Assembly (NCBI RefSeq): GCF_001186365.1
Contig: NZ_LDTZ01000020.1
Coordinates: forward strand, 124,001-188,000
Direction of reading: 5' to 3'
From: Gordonia jacobaea
Lineage (GTDB): Bacteria > Actinomycetota > Actinomycetes > Mycobacteriales > Mycobacteriaceae
DNA length: 64,000 nt
The notes under the pieces were generated by a model. That model was not told where the DNA came from. It worked only from the letters and a program-made list of their open reading frames with translations, and ran no database searches. Below are positions 46,716 to 55,561 of this stretch, in pieces. Positions within the stretch are counted from its first letter, which is position 1. Each line of letters begins with the position of its first letter. A program made the translations under genes and the position numbers.

Positions 46716-47345
46716 GTGGCTGAATACACCTTGCCGGATCTTCCATACGACTACGCGGCACTCGAGCCGCACATCTCCGGCAGGATCATGGAGCTCCACC
46801 ACGACAAGCACCACGCGACCTATGTGAAGGGCGCCAACGACACCCTCGCCAAGCTGGCCGAGGCTCGTGAGGACGGCAGCATCGCCGGAAAGGTCTACGG
46901 ACTCTCGGCGACCCTCGCCTTCCACCTCGGCGGTCACACCAACCACTCCATCTTCTGGAAGAACCTGTCGCCCAACGGTGGCGACAAGCCGGAAGGCGAC
47001 CTCGCCGCCGCGATCGATCAGCAGTTCGGCAGCTTCGACAAGTTCCAGGCGCACTTCACCGCCGCTGCCACCACGCTGCAGGGTTCGGGCTGGGCGATCC
47101 TGGGCTACGACACCATCGCAGGCAACCTGGTGATCCTGCAGCTCACCGATCAGAGCGGCAACATCCCCGCCGCGATCATCCCGATCGTTCTGCTCGACAT
47201 GTGGGAGCACGCCTTCTACCTCGACTACCAGAACGTCAAGCCCGACTACGTCAAGGCATGGTGGAACGTCGTGAACTGGGCCGACGCCGCTGAGCGTTTC
47301 GCCACCGCGACGAAGCAGGGCCCCGGCCTGGTCGTCCCGGCCTGA
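46716..47345 (+). CDS. sodA: Superoxide dismutase, Fe/Mn type
   Basis: A 209-residue Fe/Mn superoxide dismutase that dismutes superoxide to oxygen and hydrogen peroxide. The metal ligands are visible: His in [12 protein letters not shown], His in GHTNHSIFW, Asp and His in [15 protein letters not shown]. No signal peptide is present; mycobacterial SodA is nevertheless exported, so location is open. The GTG start (mature-like [12 protein letters not shown]) has GAGAGGA at 6 bases. It matches Rv3846 in relative gene order and is followed by a strong hairpin terminator. Confidence 0.97.
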   Translation: MAEYTLPDLPYDYAALEPHISGRIMELHHDKHHATYVKGANDTLAKLAEAREDGSIAGKVYGLSATLAFHLGGHTNHSIFWKNLSPNGGDKPEGDLAAAIDQQFGSFDKFQAHFTAAATTLQGSGWAILGYDTIAGNLVILQLTDQSGNIPAAIIPIVLLDMWEHAFYLDYQNVKPDYVKAWWNVVNWADAAERFATATKQGPGLVVPA

Positions 47346-47372
47346 TTTAGCAGGTAAACACACGCGAACCAC

Positions 47373-47404
47373 ACGCGGCGGCCACCTTCGGGTGGCCGCC
47401 GCGT
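47373..47404 (+). terminator. Strong hairpin terminator after sodA
   Basis: ACGCGGCGGCCACC pairs perfectly with GGTGGCCGCCGCGT around a TTCG tetraloop, giving a 14-base-pair stem 28 bases after the sodA stop. The T-run is weak, as is usual for intrinsic-like terminators in high-GC actinobacteria. Confidence 0.85.
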
Positions 47405-47439
47405 TGCGTTGCGGGCGTTTGGCGGCCGAGCTGATCTCT

Positions 47440-47847
47440 CGCTGGTCAAGCGGCTCCGCCGGTCGAGCTTGTCGAGACCACCCACTCGTCGAGCTCCCAC
47501 CGCTGGTCGAGCTCCCACCGCTGGTCGAGCCTGTCGAGACCACCCACTCGTCGAGCACGTCCCCGCTGGTCGAGCTTGTCGAGACCACCGCCCCGCAGTC
47601 GACTGTGCCCGCGAAGGTGGTTTCGACTCGGGTGCTCGCTGCGCTCGCGCCCGCTCAACCAGCGGAAACAGGGCCCACCCCGCGGAAGTGACCTCGACAG
47701 GCCAGGCCGCTGAACCCGGGTCGACGCCGCCGATCAGTATGACGCGCAGCCCGAAAACCGCGGCCCAATGTCATACGGATCGGGCGTGGGGCTGGTCGAG
47801 TTCCCGTCCGCTCAACCAGCGGGAGTGATCTCGACAGTCGAGGCCAC
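47440..47847. repeat. Dispersed intergenic repeat cluster, locus 2
   Basis: The gap between convergent sodA and the EcfT gene is gene-free. After the sodA terminator it carries repeats of CGCTGGTCGAGCTTGTCGAG type (about 47460, 47520, 47565). It also carries one inverted copy (47617-47666) of the 50-base unit seen twice at 12.9-13.1 kb, differing at about three positions, and a degenerate copy at about 47800-47845 ending in GTGATCTCGACAG. No coding potential. Confidence 0.75.
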
Positions 47848-48594
47848 CTACAGCACGACGGAGAGCGTGATCGCCACGGCGCAGACGAGCGCCAGCAGCA
47901 CGAGCGCGATCACGTCGCGCCGGTGCGGGCCGGCCGTCGTCGCGGTGAGTCGGCCGGTGCCGCCGCGGGCGGTGATCGCCTCCGACATCTCCGAACTCCG
48001 ACGCAGCGCCGACGACATCGCCGCGGTCACCATGTCCATGATCCCCATCTCGGCCGACGGGTGATCCGACCGCCCCGATGTCGGGCGAAGGCGGTGGACC
48101 GCGACGAGTAGTCGGATCTCATCGATCAGCAGCGGCAGGCCACGTAGACAGAGGGCAATGCACACGGCCCATTCGTCGACCGGCATCTTCAGCTTTCGCA
48201 GCGGCCACATCAGCCGTGAGAGAGCAGGGGCGACCTCGGCCATCGGGGTCGTCCAGATGACCAGGATCGAACTCGCGACCAGCACCAGCCCCAATGCGGT
48301 GGCACGGAGGAAGAGGATGATCGCCTCGAGACCGAACGACGCATTGACCCCGGCGCCGACGGCGATCAGTCCCCAGAACCACCAGGGCGGTCGGGGAAGC
48401 GCACCGACGGGGATTCCGGCGATGATGGCGGTGACCAGCATGACCCCGGCGACGAGCCCCAACGACGGCCAGGTCGGCAGCACCACGGTCATCAGCCCCA
48501 GCACGAACACGCCGATCAGCTTGGTGCCCGCCCAAAGTCGGTGAATCGGAGAGTCGCCGGGCACCTGCCGCAGCGGGATGGTCCGCATGCTCAT
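47848..48594 (-). CDS. Energy-coupling factor transporter, EcfT (CbiQ) membrane subunit
   Basis: A 248-residue T-component of an ECF-type vitamin/metal importer. About five to six helices are seen, with the cytosolic coupling region containing LRGLPLLIDEIRLLV and the C-terminal EAITARGGTG, the characteristic Ala-Arg-Gly motif that contacts the ATPases. The ATG (GGAGG at 6 bases) overlaps the stop of the fused ATPase gene (ATGA). Counterparts in M. tuberculosis are Rv2325c-Rv2326c. Substrate is not defined by these subunits. Confidence 0.87.
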   Translation of the reverse strand: MSMRTIPLRQVPGDSPIHRLWAGTKLIGVFVLGLMTVVLPTWPSLGLVAGVMLVTAIIAGIPVGALPRPPWWFWGLIAVGAGVNASFGLEAIILFLRATALGLVLVASSILVIWTTPMAEVAPALSRLMWPLRKLKMPVDEWAVCIALCLRGLPLLIDEIRLLVAVHRLRPTSGRSDHPSAEMGIMDMVTAAMSSALRRSSEMSEAITARGGTGRLTATTAGPHRRDVIALVLLALVCAVAITLSVVL

Positions 48595-50783
48595 GGCATC
48601 CTCCATTGCGTCGGGCTATCTGCGCCAGCGGGGCTTCCTGGGCCTGCCGGGTTCTCTGGCCCTGTGTAGTGATCTGGGCCCGCCGGGTCGTATCCGGGCG
48701 CCGGGTCGGGCACCAGTGTTCCGTCGGCCAGGCGCACGCGTCGGGTACACAGTTGGCCCAGTGAGGCGAAGTCGTGCGAGATGATCACAATGGTCATCCC
48801 GCCGGCGCGAAGTCTCGCCAGCAGTGCCACGACGTCGTCGCGCGCCACGGGGTCGAGACCTGCGAGCGGTTCGTCGAGGATCATCACCTGGGGCGCTCGC
48901 GCGATCAGTCCGGCGAGCACGACACGTCGCATCTGCCCGCCGCTGAGCGCGTCGACCCGACGGATCGCCATGGTCCGTGGGAGGCCGACGGATTCGAGCG
49001 TGTGCGCCACCTCGGTCGTGCCGATCTTGAGACCGCCCACCGCCATGATGTCGTCGCCGACGTTCTGCTTCTGCAACTGCAGCCGCGCGTGTTGGAACGC
49101 CAGCCCGACCTCGCCGACGTGCTTGCTCACCGGCTCACCCTGCCCAGGTCGTTCCGGGAGGTAGAGCAGGCAACTGCCCTCGGTCGGCTCGATGAGTCCT
49201 GCCATGATCCACGCGAGAGTTGTTTTGCCGGAACCGTTTCCGCCGACAATCAACAGTCCCTCGCCCCGATGCACCGTGAGGTTCACATCGTGGAGTGCGT
49301 TCACTTCCCACGGCGATCCGCGCAGATACGTGTGTCCGACGCCGCTCAACGACAGCACAGGTTCGCTCGTCGGCTCCGGCCCCGAGACCACGTCCCCGCT
49401 CGACGCCTCGTGCCACGACGCGTCGAGTTCGAACCTCTTGGCGGCTCCCGCCTCGACCTCGTGCAACTCCGACAACCAATTCGGGCGATACGGCACGATG
49501 CGACCCGCCACGAGATGCACGACCCGGTCGGCGGCGACCGCCTCGATCGCCCTGTGGGTGATCATGACGACGGCGATACCGCGAGTGCGCGGAAGATCGC
49601 TGAGTACCTCGAGGAGTTCGGCGCGACCGGCAGGGTCGACCATTGACGTCACCTCGTCGGCGATGAGCAGCGCAGGATCGCGAGCGAGAGCAGCCGCGAT
49701 GGACAGCCGCTGCTGCTGACCGCCGGAGAGGGCGGACGTCTCGCGGTCGCCGAGCCCCGCCAGTCCCACCTCGGCCAGCAGACCGTCGACGTCGACCTCG
49801 GTTCCCTCCGGCAGTCCCCATACGACGTCGTCGGCAGCGCGCGCGCCGAGCATCTGCGTCTCGGGACGCTGCAGCACCATCGCCGTTCCGCGGTGCATAC
49901 CGAGCCCCGCGGCGCCGGGCCTGTGCACCGCTCCGCTCGTCGGGCGCCGACCCGCCAGGATCTTCGAGAGCGTCGACTTGCCCGACCCGTTTGCTCCCAC
50001 GACAGCGATGAACTCGCCCGGTTCGATCCGGAGCTCGATGTCGGCGAGGACTTCGGGTCCACCCGGCTGGTAGGAGAACCCGACGCGGTCGAGCTCGAGT
50101 GGCAGGGGTACCACCGGCCGATCGTCGTCAACGGCGTCGTCGAGGGTGTCTTCGCTGGGGATGTCGGCGAGCCGATCGATCACCGCACCCAGAATCCACC
50201 AGGCCACCACCATCGTGATGAAGGTTCCCACGCCGCCCATTACCCAGATCCAGACCCACCAGTACTGCTCGATGCTGTGGCGTAGCCCGTTGATGCCGTC
50301 GGCCAACGGCTGCGCCGACGGCACCTTCTCGACCCACTTGGCGAGTCCGCCGATGGTGTTCGTCGTCGCTTTGATCACCAACTCGCGCAGCGGCACCAGC
50401 ACCAGCAAGACGACGACCGACACACCGCCGATCAGAGGAGCCGCTAGCGCCGACACCCCCAAAAGCGTCGGCCAACCGTGTCCGCGTCGTTTGATCTCGC
50501 CGACGATGCCTCCGACGACTGCAGCGGCGAGCAGTGCGGTCGCCGCCCTGGTTCCGGCCATCGCGAAACTCACGGCCGCGGTGGATACGGTCGCCGCGAC
50601 CATCGCGCGGGGCCGAGTACGGGCCCCGATCAACGCGAGCGGAACAGGCGCGAGCACACGAACAGCGCTGGCCAGCGGGATGACCGATCCGATGACGACC
50701 GCCGCGACAGCAAGGCCACCGAAGATCGCGATCCAGGCGATCTCGAGCGGACGCAACGCGCCGCGAGTCTTTGCGTCGGGCAT
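48591..50783 (-). CDS. ECF transporter fused membrane-A-A' protein (Rv2326c-like)
   Basis: A 730-residue fusion. The N-terminal about 210 residues form some six helices (AWIAIFGGLAVAAVVIGSVI onward) and could be the substrate-binding S-like part. Two ABC ATPase domains follow: the first with GANGSGKSTL, LSGGQQQRL and LLIADEVTSMVD; the second with GGNGSGKTTL, LSGGQMRRV and VMILDEPLAGLD. In the first, Val replaces the usual Pro in the DEPT motif. Start is uncertain: the ATG giving MPDAKTRGAL was chosen; GTG codons 6 and 16 codons upstream are possible. Coupled to EcfT. Confidence 0.87.
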   Translation of the reverse strand: MPDAKTRGALRPLEIAWIAIFGGLAVAAVVIGSVIPLASAVRVLAPVPLALIGARTRPRAMVAATVSTAAVSFAMAGTRAATALLAAAVVGGIVGEIKRRGHGWPTLLGVSALAAPLIGGVSVVVLLVLVPLRELVIKATTNTIGGLAKWVEKVPSAQPLADGINGLRHSIEQYWWVWIWVMGGVGTFITMVVAWWILGAVIDRLADIPSEDTLDDAVDDDRPVVPLPLELDRVGFSYQPGGPEVLADIELRIEPGEFIAVVGANGSGKSTLSKILAGRRPTSGAVHRPGAAGLGMHRGTAMVLQRPETQMLGARAADDVVWGLPEGTEVDVDGLLAEVGLAGLGDRETSALSGGQQQRLSIAAALARDPALLIADEVTSMVDPAGRAELLEVLSDLPRTRGIAVVMITHRAIEAVAADRVVHLVAGRIVPYRPNWLSELHEVEAGAAKRFELDASWHEASSGDVVSGPEPTSEPVLSLSGVGHTYLRGSPWEVNALHDVNLTVHRGEGLLIVGGNGSGKTTLAWIMAGLIEPTEGSCLLYLPERPGQGEPVSKHVGEVGLAFQHARLQLQKQNVGDDIMAVGGLKIGTTEVAHTLESVGLPRTMAIRRVDALSGGQMRRVVLAGLIARAPQVMILDEPLAGLDPVARDDVVALLARLRAGGMTIVIISHDFASLGQLCTRRVRLADGTLVPDPAPGYDPAGPDHYTGPENPAGPGSPAGADSPTQWRMP

Positions 50784-50946
50784 TTCGGACGGTGAGTGCA
50801 CGTATCCATAGTGCCTGGTGACCCCGACCACGCCTGGGCCGCGTCTGCCGTTACTTCGTGTAAACGAAGCGTCACAACACGGCGCTTCGACTGGACGACG
50901 CCGCGCAGTGGGTGGATTCTCATCTCACGAACAGGGAGGTCAGAAC

Positions 50947-51471
50947 ATGCAGTCCTCTGTCCCGATCGGACTCACACCGGTTCAACAACACGGGCATCTC
51001 AACGGAATCCTCATCTCCGGACGCTGGCCGGAATCGACCCTCGAGTGGACCCAGACGCTCGTCGCCTCGGTGCGGATCGCGTGCCGCCCCGGCTTCCTAC
51101 CCACCACGACGATCTTTCGAGTCGTCGAAGAACACCCCGACGACCTCGACGAACCCGCCGTGGGCATGATGGTCGCGATCGGAAACGTCGTCGACGACAG
51201 CTTTGTCGAAGCAGGCCGGCTCGACAGCAATCCACCCGCGTTGGTGATGCTGCATCCGCCGTCGCGCACCCGTCCCTCGCTTCCCGAATGCGCCGACGTC
51301 GCGTCGGGTTGTGTGTTGCTTCCCGGACTGCCGGAACTCGGACTCGAACACCGTGCCGGGTGGGCCGAAGCCGAAGCCGACGGCACGGTGGTCAACCTGC
51401 GCAACAAAGTCGGGATCGACCCCAACGCCGACCCCGACACCGCTGTCCTGGCGATGCTGCTCGTCGCCTGA
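50947..51471 (+). CDS. Conserved-looking protein of unknown function
   Basis: A 174-residue soluble, acidic protein that I do not recognise. It has no signal peptide or membrane helix. It starts MQSSVPIGLTPVQQHGHLNG and ends with LRNKVGIDPNADPDTAVLAM. A single Cys-rich patch is absent. The ATG is well supported by GGGAGG eight bases upstream, and codon usage looks like the neighbours. It is divergent from the ECF transporter gene and 119 bases ahead of the GDT1 gene. Confidence 0.7.
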   Translation: MQSSVPIGLTPVQQHGHLNGILISGRWPESTLEWTQTLVASVRIACRPGFLPTTTIFRVVEEHPDDLDEPAVGMMVAIGNVVDDSFVEAGRLDSNPPALVMLHPPSRTRPSLPECADVASGCVLLPGLPELGLEHRAGWAEAEADGTVVNLRNKVGIDPNADPDTAVLAMLLVA

Positions 51472-51566
51472 GAGAGTCCGAACGGCCGTTTGACGGGTAC
51501 CCGAACTTCGGATTTTGTGCCCCCTACCTGCACAAATGCGGGTTTGCGATCTGTTGCAATCGCAGT

Positions 51567-51585
51567 TGAGGTCTGGCTAACCTCG
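51567..51585 (+). promoter_or_regulatory. DtxR-family-like box before the GDT1 gene
   Basis: TGAGGTCTGGCTAACCTCG agrees at 14 of 19 positions with the IdeR/DtxR consensus and includes the 9-base core GGCTAACCT. The half-sites GAGGT and ACCTC are an inverted repeat. It lies 6 bases upstream of the start codon, so binding would block transcription or initiation. A manganese-type DtxR relative (MntR) is the more logical binder for a GDT1 exporter. Confidence 0.45.
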
Positions 51586-51590
51586 ACTTC

Positions 51591-52319
51591 ATGATTGCTG
51601 CCCTCCTGTTGAGCTTCGGCGTGATCTTTGTCGCCGAGCTGGGCGACAAGTCGCAGCTGATGGCCATGACGTACGCCCTGCGTTACAAGTGGTGGATCGT
51701 CCTGCTCGCGATCACCGTTGCCACGACCGCCGTCCACGCGGTCTCCGTGTTCTTCGGCCATTTCCTCGGCCTGTCGATCCCGACGAACGTCATGTCGATC
51801 GTCGCGGGTATCGCAATGTTGATCTTCGGCCTCTGGACGCTTCGCGGCGACAGCCTCGACGACTCCGAGCAAGGCAAAGCCGATCGCGTCGGCAAGTCGG
51901 TGTTCTTCGCGGTGATGTCGTCGTTCTTCCTCGCCGAACTCGGCGACAAGACGATGCTCGCCACCATCACACTCTCAGCCCACAGCGACTGGCTCGGCGT
52001 GTGGATCGGTTCGACGATCGGCATGGTCGCCGCCGACGCGCTGGCCATCGCTGTTGGCGCACTCCTCGGCAAGCACCTGCCCGAGCGAACCATTGCGATC
52101 GGCGCGTCCGTGCTCTTCTTCGGGTTTGCCGCATGGCTTCTCTTCGAGGGTCTGCGCGATTCGTCGTCTGTCACGGTCATCGCAACGCTGTCGGCTGTGG
52201 TTGCCATCGTTGGAATCGGTTCGTACTACATCCACCGGGTCCACCGCGCGGCGGCGCTGGCCGCAACGGCACCCGCAGCAGAACCCGCACATAGCGGGCA
52301 TGCATCTGACCAGGAGTGA
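51591..52319 (+). CDS. GDT1/TMEM165 (UPF0016) cation transporter, probable Mn exporter
   Basis: A 242-residue membrane protein with two homologous halves of three helices each. The signature motif occurs twice: FVAELGDKSQLM and FLAELGDKTMLAT. Family members exchange Mn2+ or Ca2+ for protons; bacterial ones mainly export manganese. The C-terminal tail is Ala/His-rich and cytosolic. The start is ATG. A DtxR-like box just upstream suggests metal control. The SDR gene follows after 119 bases with its own palindromic operator. Confidence 0.9.
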   Translation: MIAALLLSFGVIFVAELGDKSQLMAMTYALRYKWWIVLLAITVATTAVHAVSVFFGHFLGLSIPTNVMSIVAGIAMLIFGLWTLRGDSLDDSEQGKADRVGKSVFFAVMSSFFLAELGDKTMLATITLSAHSDWLGVWIGSTIGMVAADALAIAVGALLGKHLPERTIAIGASVLFFGFAAWLLFEGLRDSSSVTVIATLSAVVAIVGIGSYYIHRVHRAAALAATAPAAEPAHSGHASDQE

Positions 52320-52358
52320 TACCGCAAAGCCTGTAGTTTCCCGAGCGATCGGTCGGTT

Positions 52359-52378
52359 TTAGTAGGGGTTCCTACTAA
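52359..52378. promoter_or_regulatory. Palindromic operator upstream of SDR gene
   Basis: TTAGTAGGGGTTCCTACTAA: a perfect 8-base inverted repeat (TTAGTAGG / CCTACTAA) with a 4-base spacer, 61 bases upstream of the SDR start. The form suits a TetR-family repressor; no such regulator gene is in the window, so control would be in trans. Confidence 0.6.
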
Positions 52379-52438
52379 CTGTGCTGAGCCCACCATTTAT
52401 GGTGAGGCAGATCAGCTACCGAACGAAGGGAAACCCCG

Positions 52439-53200
52439 ATGGATATCTCCGGCTCTTCTGTACTCGTCACCGGCGCCGCATCCGGACTCGGAGCCGCGAC
52501 GGCCGCCCGGTTCGCTGCCGCGGGCGCACAGGTCTTCGGCCTTGATCTGCAGCCGTCGATCGACAAGGCCGAGCCGACCGATGGCATCACCCTGATCCCC
52601 ACCGACGTCACCGACGAGGCGCAGGTGCAGTCGGCCATCGACACCATCGCCGCGGCCGGTGCTCCACTTCGTGTTGCGGTCAACTGCGCGGGGGTCGGCT
52701 GGGCGTCGCGCATCCTGACCAAGGATGGTCCGCACGATCTGGACCTGTTTCGCAAGATCATCGATATCAACCTCGTCGGCACGTTCAACGTCATGCGGCT
52801 CGCTGCCAACCAGATGAAGGACGAATCGACCGTGGATGACGACGGCGCACGCGGCGTCATCGTCAACACCGCATCGGTGGCGGCATTCGAGGGCCAGATC
52901 GGTCAGATCGCGTACGCGGCGTCGAAGGGCGGCGTTCACGCAATGACGATCTCGGCGGCGCGCGACCTCGCACGCGTCGGCATTCGCGTCTGCACCATCG
53001 CGCCGGGAACGATCAGCACGCCGATGCTCGCGGGCATCACCCCGGAGTTCCAGAAGACGCTGGCCGAGGCCATTCCGTTCCCGCACCGCCTCGGCGAGCC
53101 GGCAGAGTACGCCCAGCTCGCGGAGTTCATCGTCGAGCACAACTACCTCAACGGCGAGACCATCCGAATGGACGGCGCACTCCGGATGGCGCCTCGCTGA
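52439..53200 (+). CDS. SDR oxidoreductase, 3-hydroxyacyl-CoA dehydrogenase type 2-like
   Basis: A 253-residue classical short-chain dehydrogenase. The NAD-binding loop is VTGAASGLGAA; Asp at the end of strand 2 (FGLDLQ) favours NAD(H). The catalytic Ser is in VNTASVAAFEGQIGQ and the Tyr-Lys pair in YAASKGG. The TPM loop and IRMDGALRM ending match the HSD17B10-like 3-hydroxyacyl-CoA dehydrogenases, which act in fatty-acid, branched-chain or sterol breakdown. The start is ATG. Substrate is inferred from family likeness. Confidence 0.88.
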   Translation: MDISGSSVLVTGAASGLGAATAARFAAAGAQVFGLDLQPSIDKAEPTDGITLIPTDVTDEAQVQSAIDTIAAAGAPLRVAVNCAGVGWASRILTKDGPHDLDLFRKIIDINLVGTFNVMRLAANQMKDESTVDDDGARGVIVNTASVAAFEGQIGQIAYAASKGGVHAMTISAARDLARVGIRVCTIAPGTISTPMLAGITPEFQKTLAEAIPFPHRLGEPAEYAQLAEFIVEHNYLNGETIRMDGALRMAPR

Positions 53201-53225
53201 GCTGCACCGACCGTCTTGTGCGGGG

Positions 53226-54419
53226 TCAGTCGCGAGCCTCGACCCCGCGCACGGCTGGCGGCCGCGGCCCATGGCCAGGATCGCCGGACCCTTCGAAGTA
53301 GTCGGCAGGATCGTCGTCGGCGGGATCGTCGCGCCCGGAATCCTCGACGACGAACCGTGACAGTCGGATGAGGGGTGCGGCCTCGGCGTCGAGTCCGGTT
53401 CCGTCAGCGGGCACCATGGGGCGCACCGGCCCCGACGCTCCGCCTTCGTCGCGGTAGGCCTCGACGGCGTCGCGCAGCATCGCGACCTTCACCTCGTCGT
53501 CGACGTCGTCGAATTCCTCGGGAACCAGCGGGCTCAACTGCGTGAGCGAGTCGCGAATCTCGATGACCTGACGGTGCAGGCGTCGCGTCGGCGATTTGCC
53601 CGCCTCAGGCAGCACGACCTCGGGGATCGCGCTCGTCACAAGGCTCCACAACGGTTCGAGAGCTGCGACGGCACGCCGATGACGACGCCGTGCGGCCAAC
53701 TCGGTCCACCGCGAATGCAGCATCGGAAAGCTGATGCCCAGCAGGAATGCGACGATCCCGACGATGTCGAGCGTCCGCACCGCGATCAGCGAATTGACCG
53801 CTCCGACGAGACCGCTCGCACTTCCGACGACCGCGAGTACCTGCAGGACGGACGCAAAAGCGAGCAAACCGAAACCCGTGAGGAGCAGCGCGAGCGAGAA
53901 CCGGAGGTACCCCTGCGACACTCGATAGAACTTGAACACATTGCGCACGCACGCACCGAATCCGTACGCGAGATACGCGCTGGCAATGATGTAGAAGAGC
54001 GCAAATCCCCAGTTCTTGAAGCTCCACTCGCTGACCGACGACGTGCGCAACGAGTCCGGGGTGAACACCAACGCAACCTGCAGGCCGATCAGTGCGACGA
54101 CAAGTGGGAAGGCTTCGTGACCGGCACGCCGCTCGCGACTGGCGCGAGCGGTGGGGAAGAAGAACACGATGACCAATGCCGCCACACCGAGTGCGAGCAG
54201 GGCGTAGTACAACCAGCGCGAACTACCCGCATAGACGTGTTCGTCGAGGAAGTGCGCGCTCGTCCTGGTGCTGACCACGAACGCCAGCGTCAGCGCAGCA
54301 ATCGCCACCGTCATCGCGATGGCCTGCAGGCCGCCGCTACCCCGCCTGATCTTGTCCAGACGCCAACACAGCGCAAGCACGAAGGCGACGAGCGCGACGA
54401 GATTGATCACGTCGGTCAT
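53226..54419 (-). CDS. Multi-spanning membrane protein, MAB_1171c-like
   Basis: A 397-residue protein with about seven membrane helices in the first 240 residues (for example LVALVAFVLALCWRLD, YYALLALGVAALVIVFFF, FSLALLLTGFGLLAFA). A cytosolic C-terminal part of about 150 residues begins with RRRHRRAVAALEPLW and ends Asp/Pro-rich. This matches the MAB_1171c family of putative transporters seen in mycobacteria, though transport is unproven. It lies 11 bases downstream of the ImmA/IrrE gene, completing a three-gene unit with the XRE regulator. Confidence 0.78.
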   Translation of the reverse strand: MTDVINLVALVAFVLALCWRLDKIRRGSGGLQAIAMTVAIAALTLAFVVSTRTSAHFLDEHVYAGSSRWLYYALLALGVAALVIVFFFPTARASRERRAGHEAFPLVVALIGLQVALVFTPDSLRTSSVSEWSFKNWGFALFYIIASAYLAYGFGACVRNVFKFYRVSQGYLRFSLALLLTGFGLLAFASVLQVLAVVGSASGLVGAVNSLIAVRTLDIVGIVAFLLGISFPMLHSRWTELAARRRHRRAVAALEPLWSLVTSAIPEVVLPEAGKSPTRRLHRQVIEIRDSLTQLSPLVPEEFDDVDDEVKVAMLRDAVEAYRDEGGASGPVRPMVPADGTGLDAEAAPLIRLSRFVVEDSGRDDPADDDPADYFEGSGDPGHGPRPPAVRGVEARD

Positions 54420-54430
54420 CTGAAGTCACC

Positions 54431-54973
54431 TCACAGCCAGCCTTTATGACCCCCGAGGAGCCGCTGTAGGCCCCGCACTTCCTTGTTGTCGGCCGTCGTC
54501 CCGACGCTGTTACCCGCCGACTGTGCCCACGTCAGAATCATAGAAGCCAACGTCTCGGCTTCCCACTCGCGGTCGTCGGAATAGCACGTTCGACGCAGCG
54601 CGGCGTCGGATTCGTCGCCGGAAGCCGCCAATGGCCCGGTCAGTGACGCCTCGCCGAGCATCTGGTGACCTGCGATGAGATGACCGAACTCGTGCACGAT
54701 GATCTGATCTCGGTGCAACGACGACGTGTTCTCCTGATAGAAGAAGTAGTCGGCGTCTTTGGCCGCCAACCAGACACCGTTTGGCATTCCCGCGGGTAGC
54801 GCGTACGGGAGTGGCCGGATCGGACGTCCCCGCCGCTCGCCGTACCGCTCGCAGAGCTGGCCGACGTCGAGCGGAAGGTCGAGGTCGAGGCCGTCGAGCG
54901 ACCGGCGAACCAGTGCCCACAGCGCCCGCTGACTGCGGCGGGAACCCTCATCGACCGACTTGTTCGACGTCAC
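54431..54973 (-). CDS. ImmA/IrrE-type zinc metallopeptidase
   Basis: A 180-residue protease. The zinc motif is IIVHEFGHLIAGH (HExxH) with the third ligand Glu in REWEAETLASMIL. In known systems ImmA/IrrE enzymes cleave or modify an XRE-type repressor to switch on genes; here an XRE gene lies 21 bases upstream on the same strand, and so is a likely partner. The start is ATG. Between the motif and the Glu is a longer spacer (TGPLAASGDESDAALRR) than usual. Confidence 0.88.
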   Translation of the reverse strand: MTSNKSVDEGSRRSQRALWALVRRSLDGLDLDLPLDVGQLCERYGERRGRPIRPLPYALPAGMPNGVWLAAKDADYFFYQENTSSLHRDQIIVHEFGHLIAGHQMLGEASLTGPLAASGDESDAALRRTCYSDDREWEAETLASMILTWAQSAGNSVGTTADNKEVRGLQRLLGGHKGWL

Positions 54974-54994
54974 GATGCCGCGGGGACGTCAGTA

Positions 54995-55561
54995 CTAGTC
55001 GTCGTTGGACAAGCCGACGACGCGAAGGCGCGCCTCGATGGCGTCTACCTCGTCGTCGGTCAAACCGGCAGCGACGACGTCTGGCGGATCCTTCGGCAGC
55101 CCCTGCTGCTCGCGCAGAACCTTGATCAGCTCGTTGACCACTGTCACCGAATCACTCGACAGTCCGGCCAGTCGGAACGCCGCGAGCTGGACGTCGGTGT
55201 CGGCCTGAAGCCGCATCAAATCGATCTCGTCGCGAGTACGTTGCGCTGCGCGATCTTCGAGGAAGTAGTGGACATCCACCCCGAAAGCTGCAGCAATTCC
55301 CTCGACCGTCCTGAACGACGGCGACTTGGCCTTACCCGAACGAAGCTGACTGAGGTACGACTCGCCCAGCCTGAATCCGCGCTCCGTACTCCTGGCTGCG
55401 ATCGCCTTGGCGCTGTACGCGCGTCCGTTGGGTCCTGGCACCGTACGAAACAGCTCTTCGAGCCGTCGAGCAAATAAACCCGGATCGACGGACGTGGAGC
55501 GTTCGTCGGACCCACCCCTACCGGCGTCACCCATGGGGTTATCCGTCCCTTGTGAAGTCAT
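54995..55561 (-). CDS. XRE-family helix-turn-helix regulator
   Basis: A 188-residue regulator. An N-terminal helix-turn-helix of the lambda-Cro/XRE kind covers about residues 27-100 (FARRLEELFRTV ... GESYLSQLRSGKAKSPSFRT ... VEGIAAAFGVDVHYF). A helical C-terminal half follows (LMRLQADTDVQLAAFRLAGL) that may bind the ImmA/IrrE partner. The ATG has GGGGAG five bases upstream. It is divergent from the mucin-like gene across 285 bases. Confidence 0.9.
   Translation of the reverse strand: MTSQGTDNPMGDAGRGGSDERSTSVDPGLFARRLEELFRTVPGPNGRAYSAKAIAARSTERGFRLGESYLSQLRSGKAKSPSFRTVEGIAAAFGVDVHYFLEDRAAQRTRDEIDLMRLQADTDVQLAAFRLAGLSSDSVTVVNELIKVLREQQGLPKDPPDVVAAGLTDDEVDAIEARLRVVGLSNDD

Noticed and set aside
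51472..51590. Manganese (yybP-ykoY) riboswitch before the GDT1 gene
   Set aside because: I could not see the conserved paired core in the 119-base leader; the DtxR-like inverted repeat explains the visible symmetry better.
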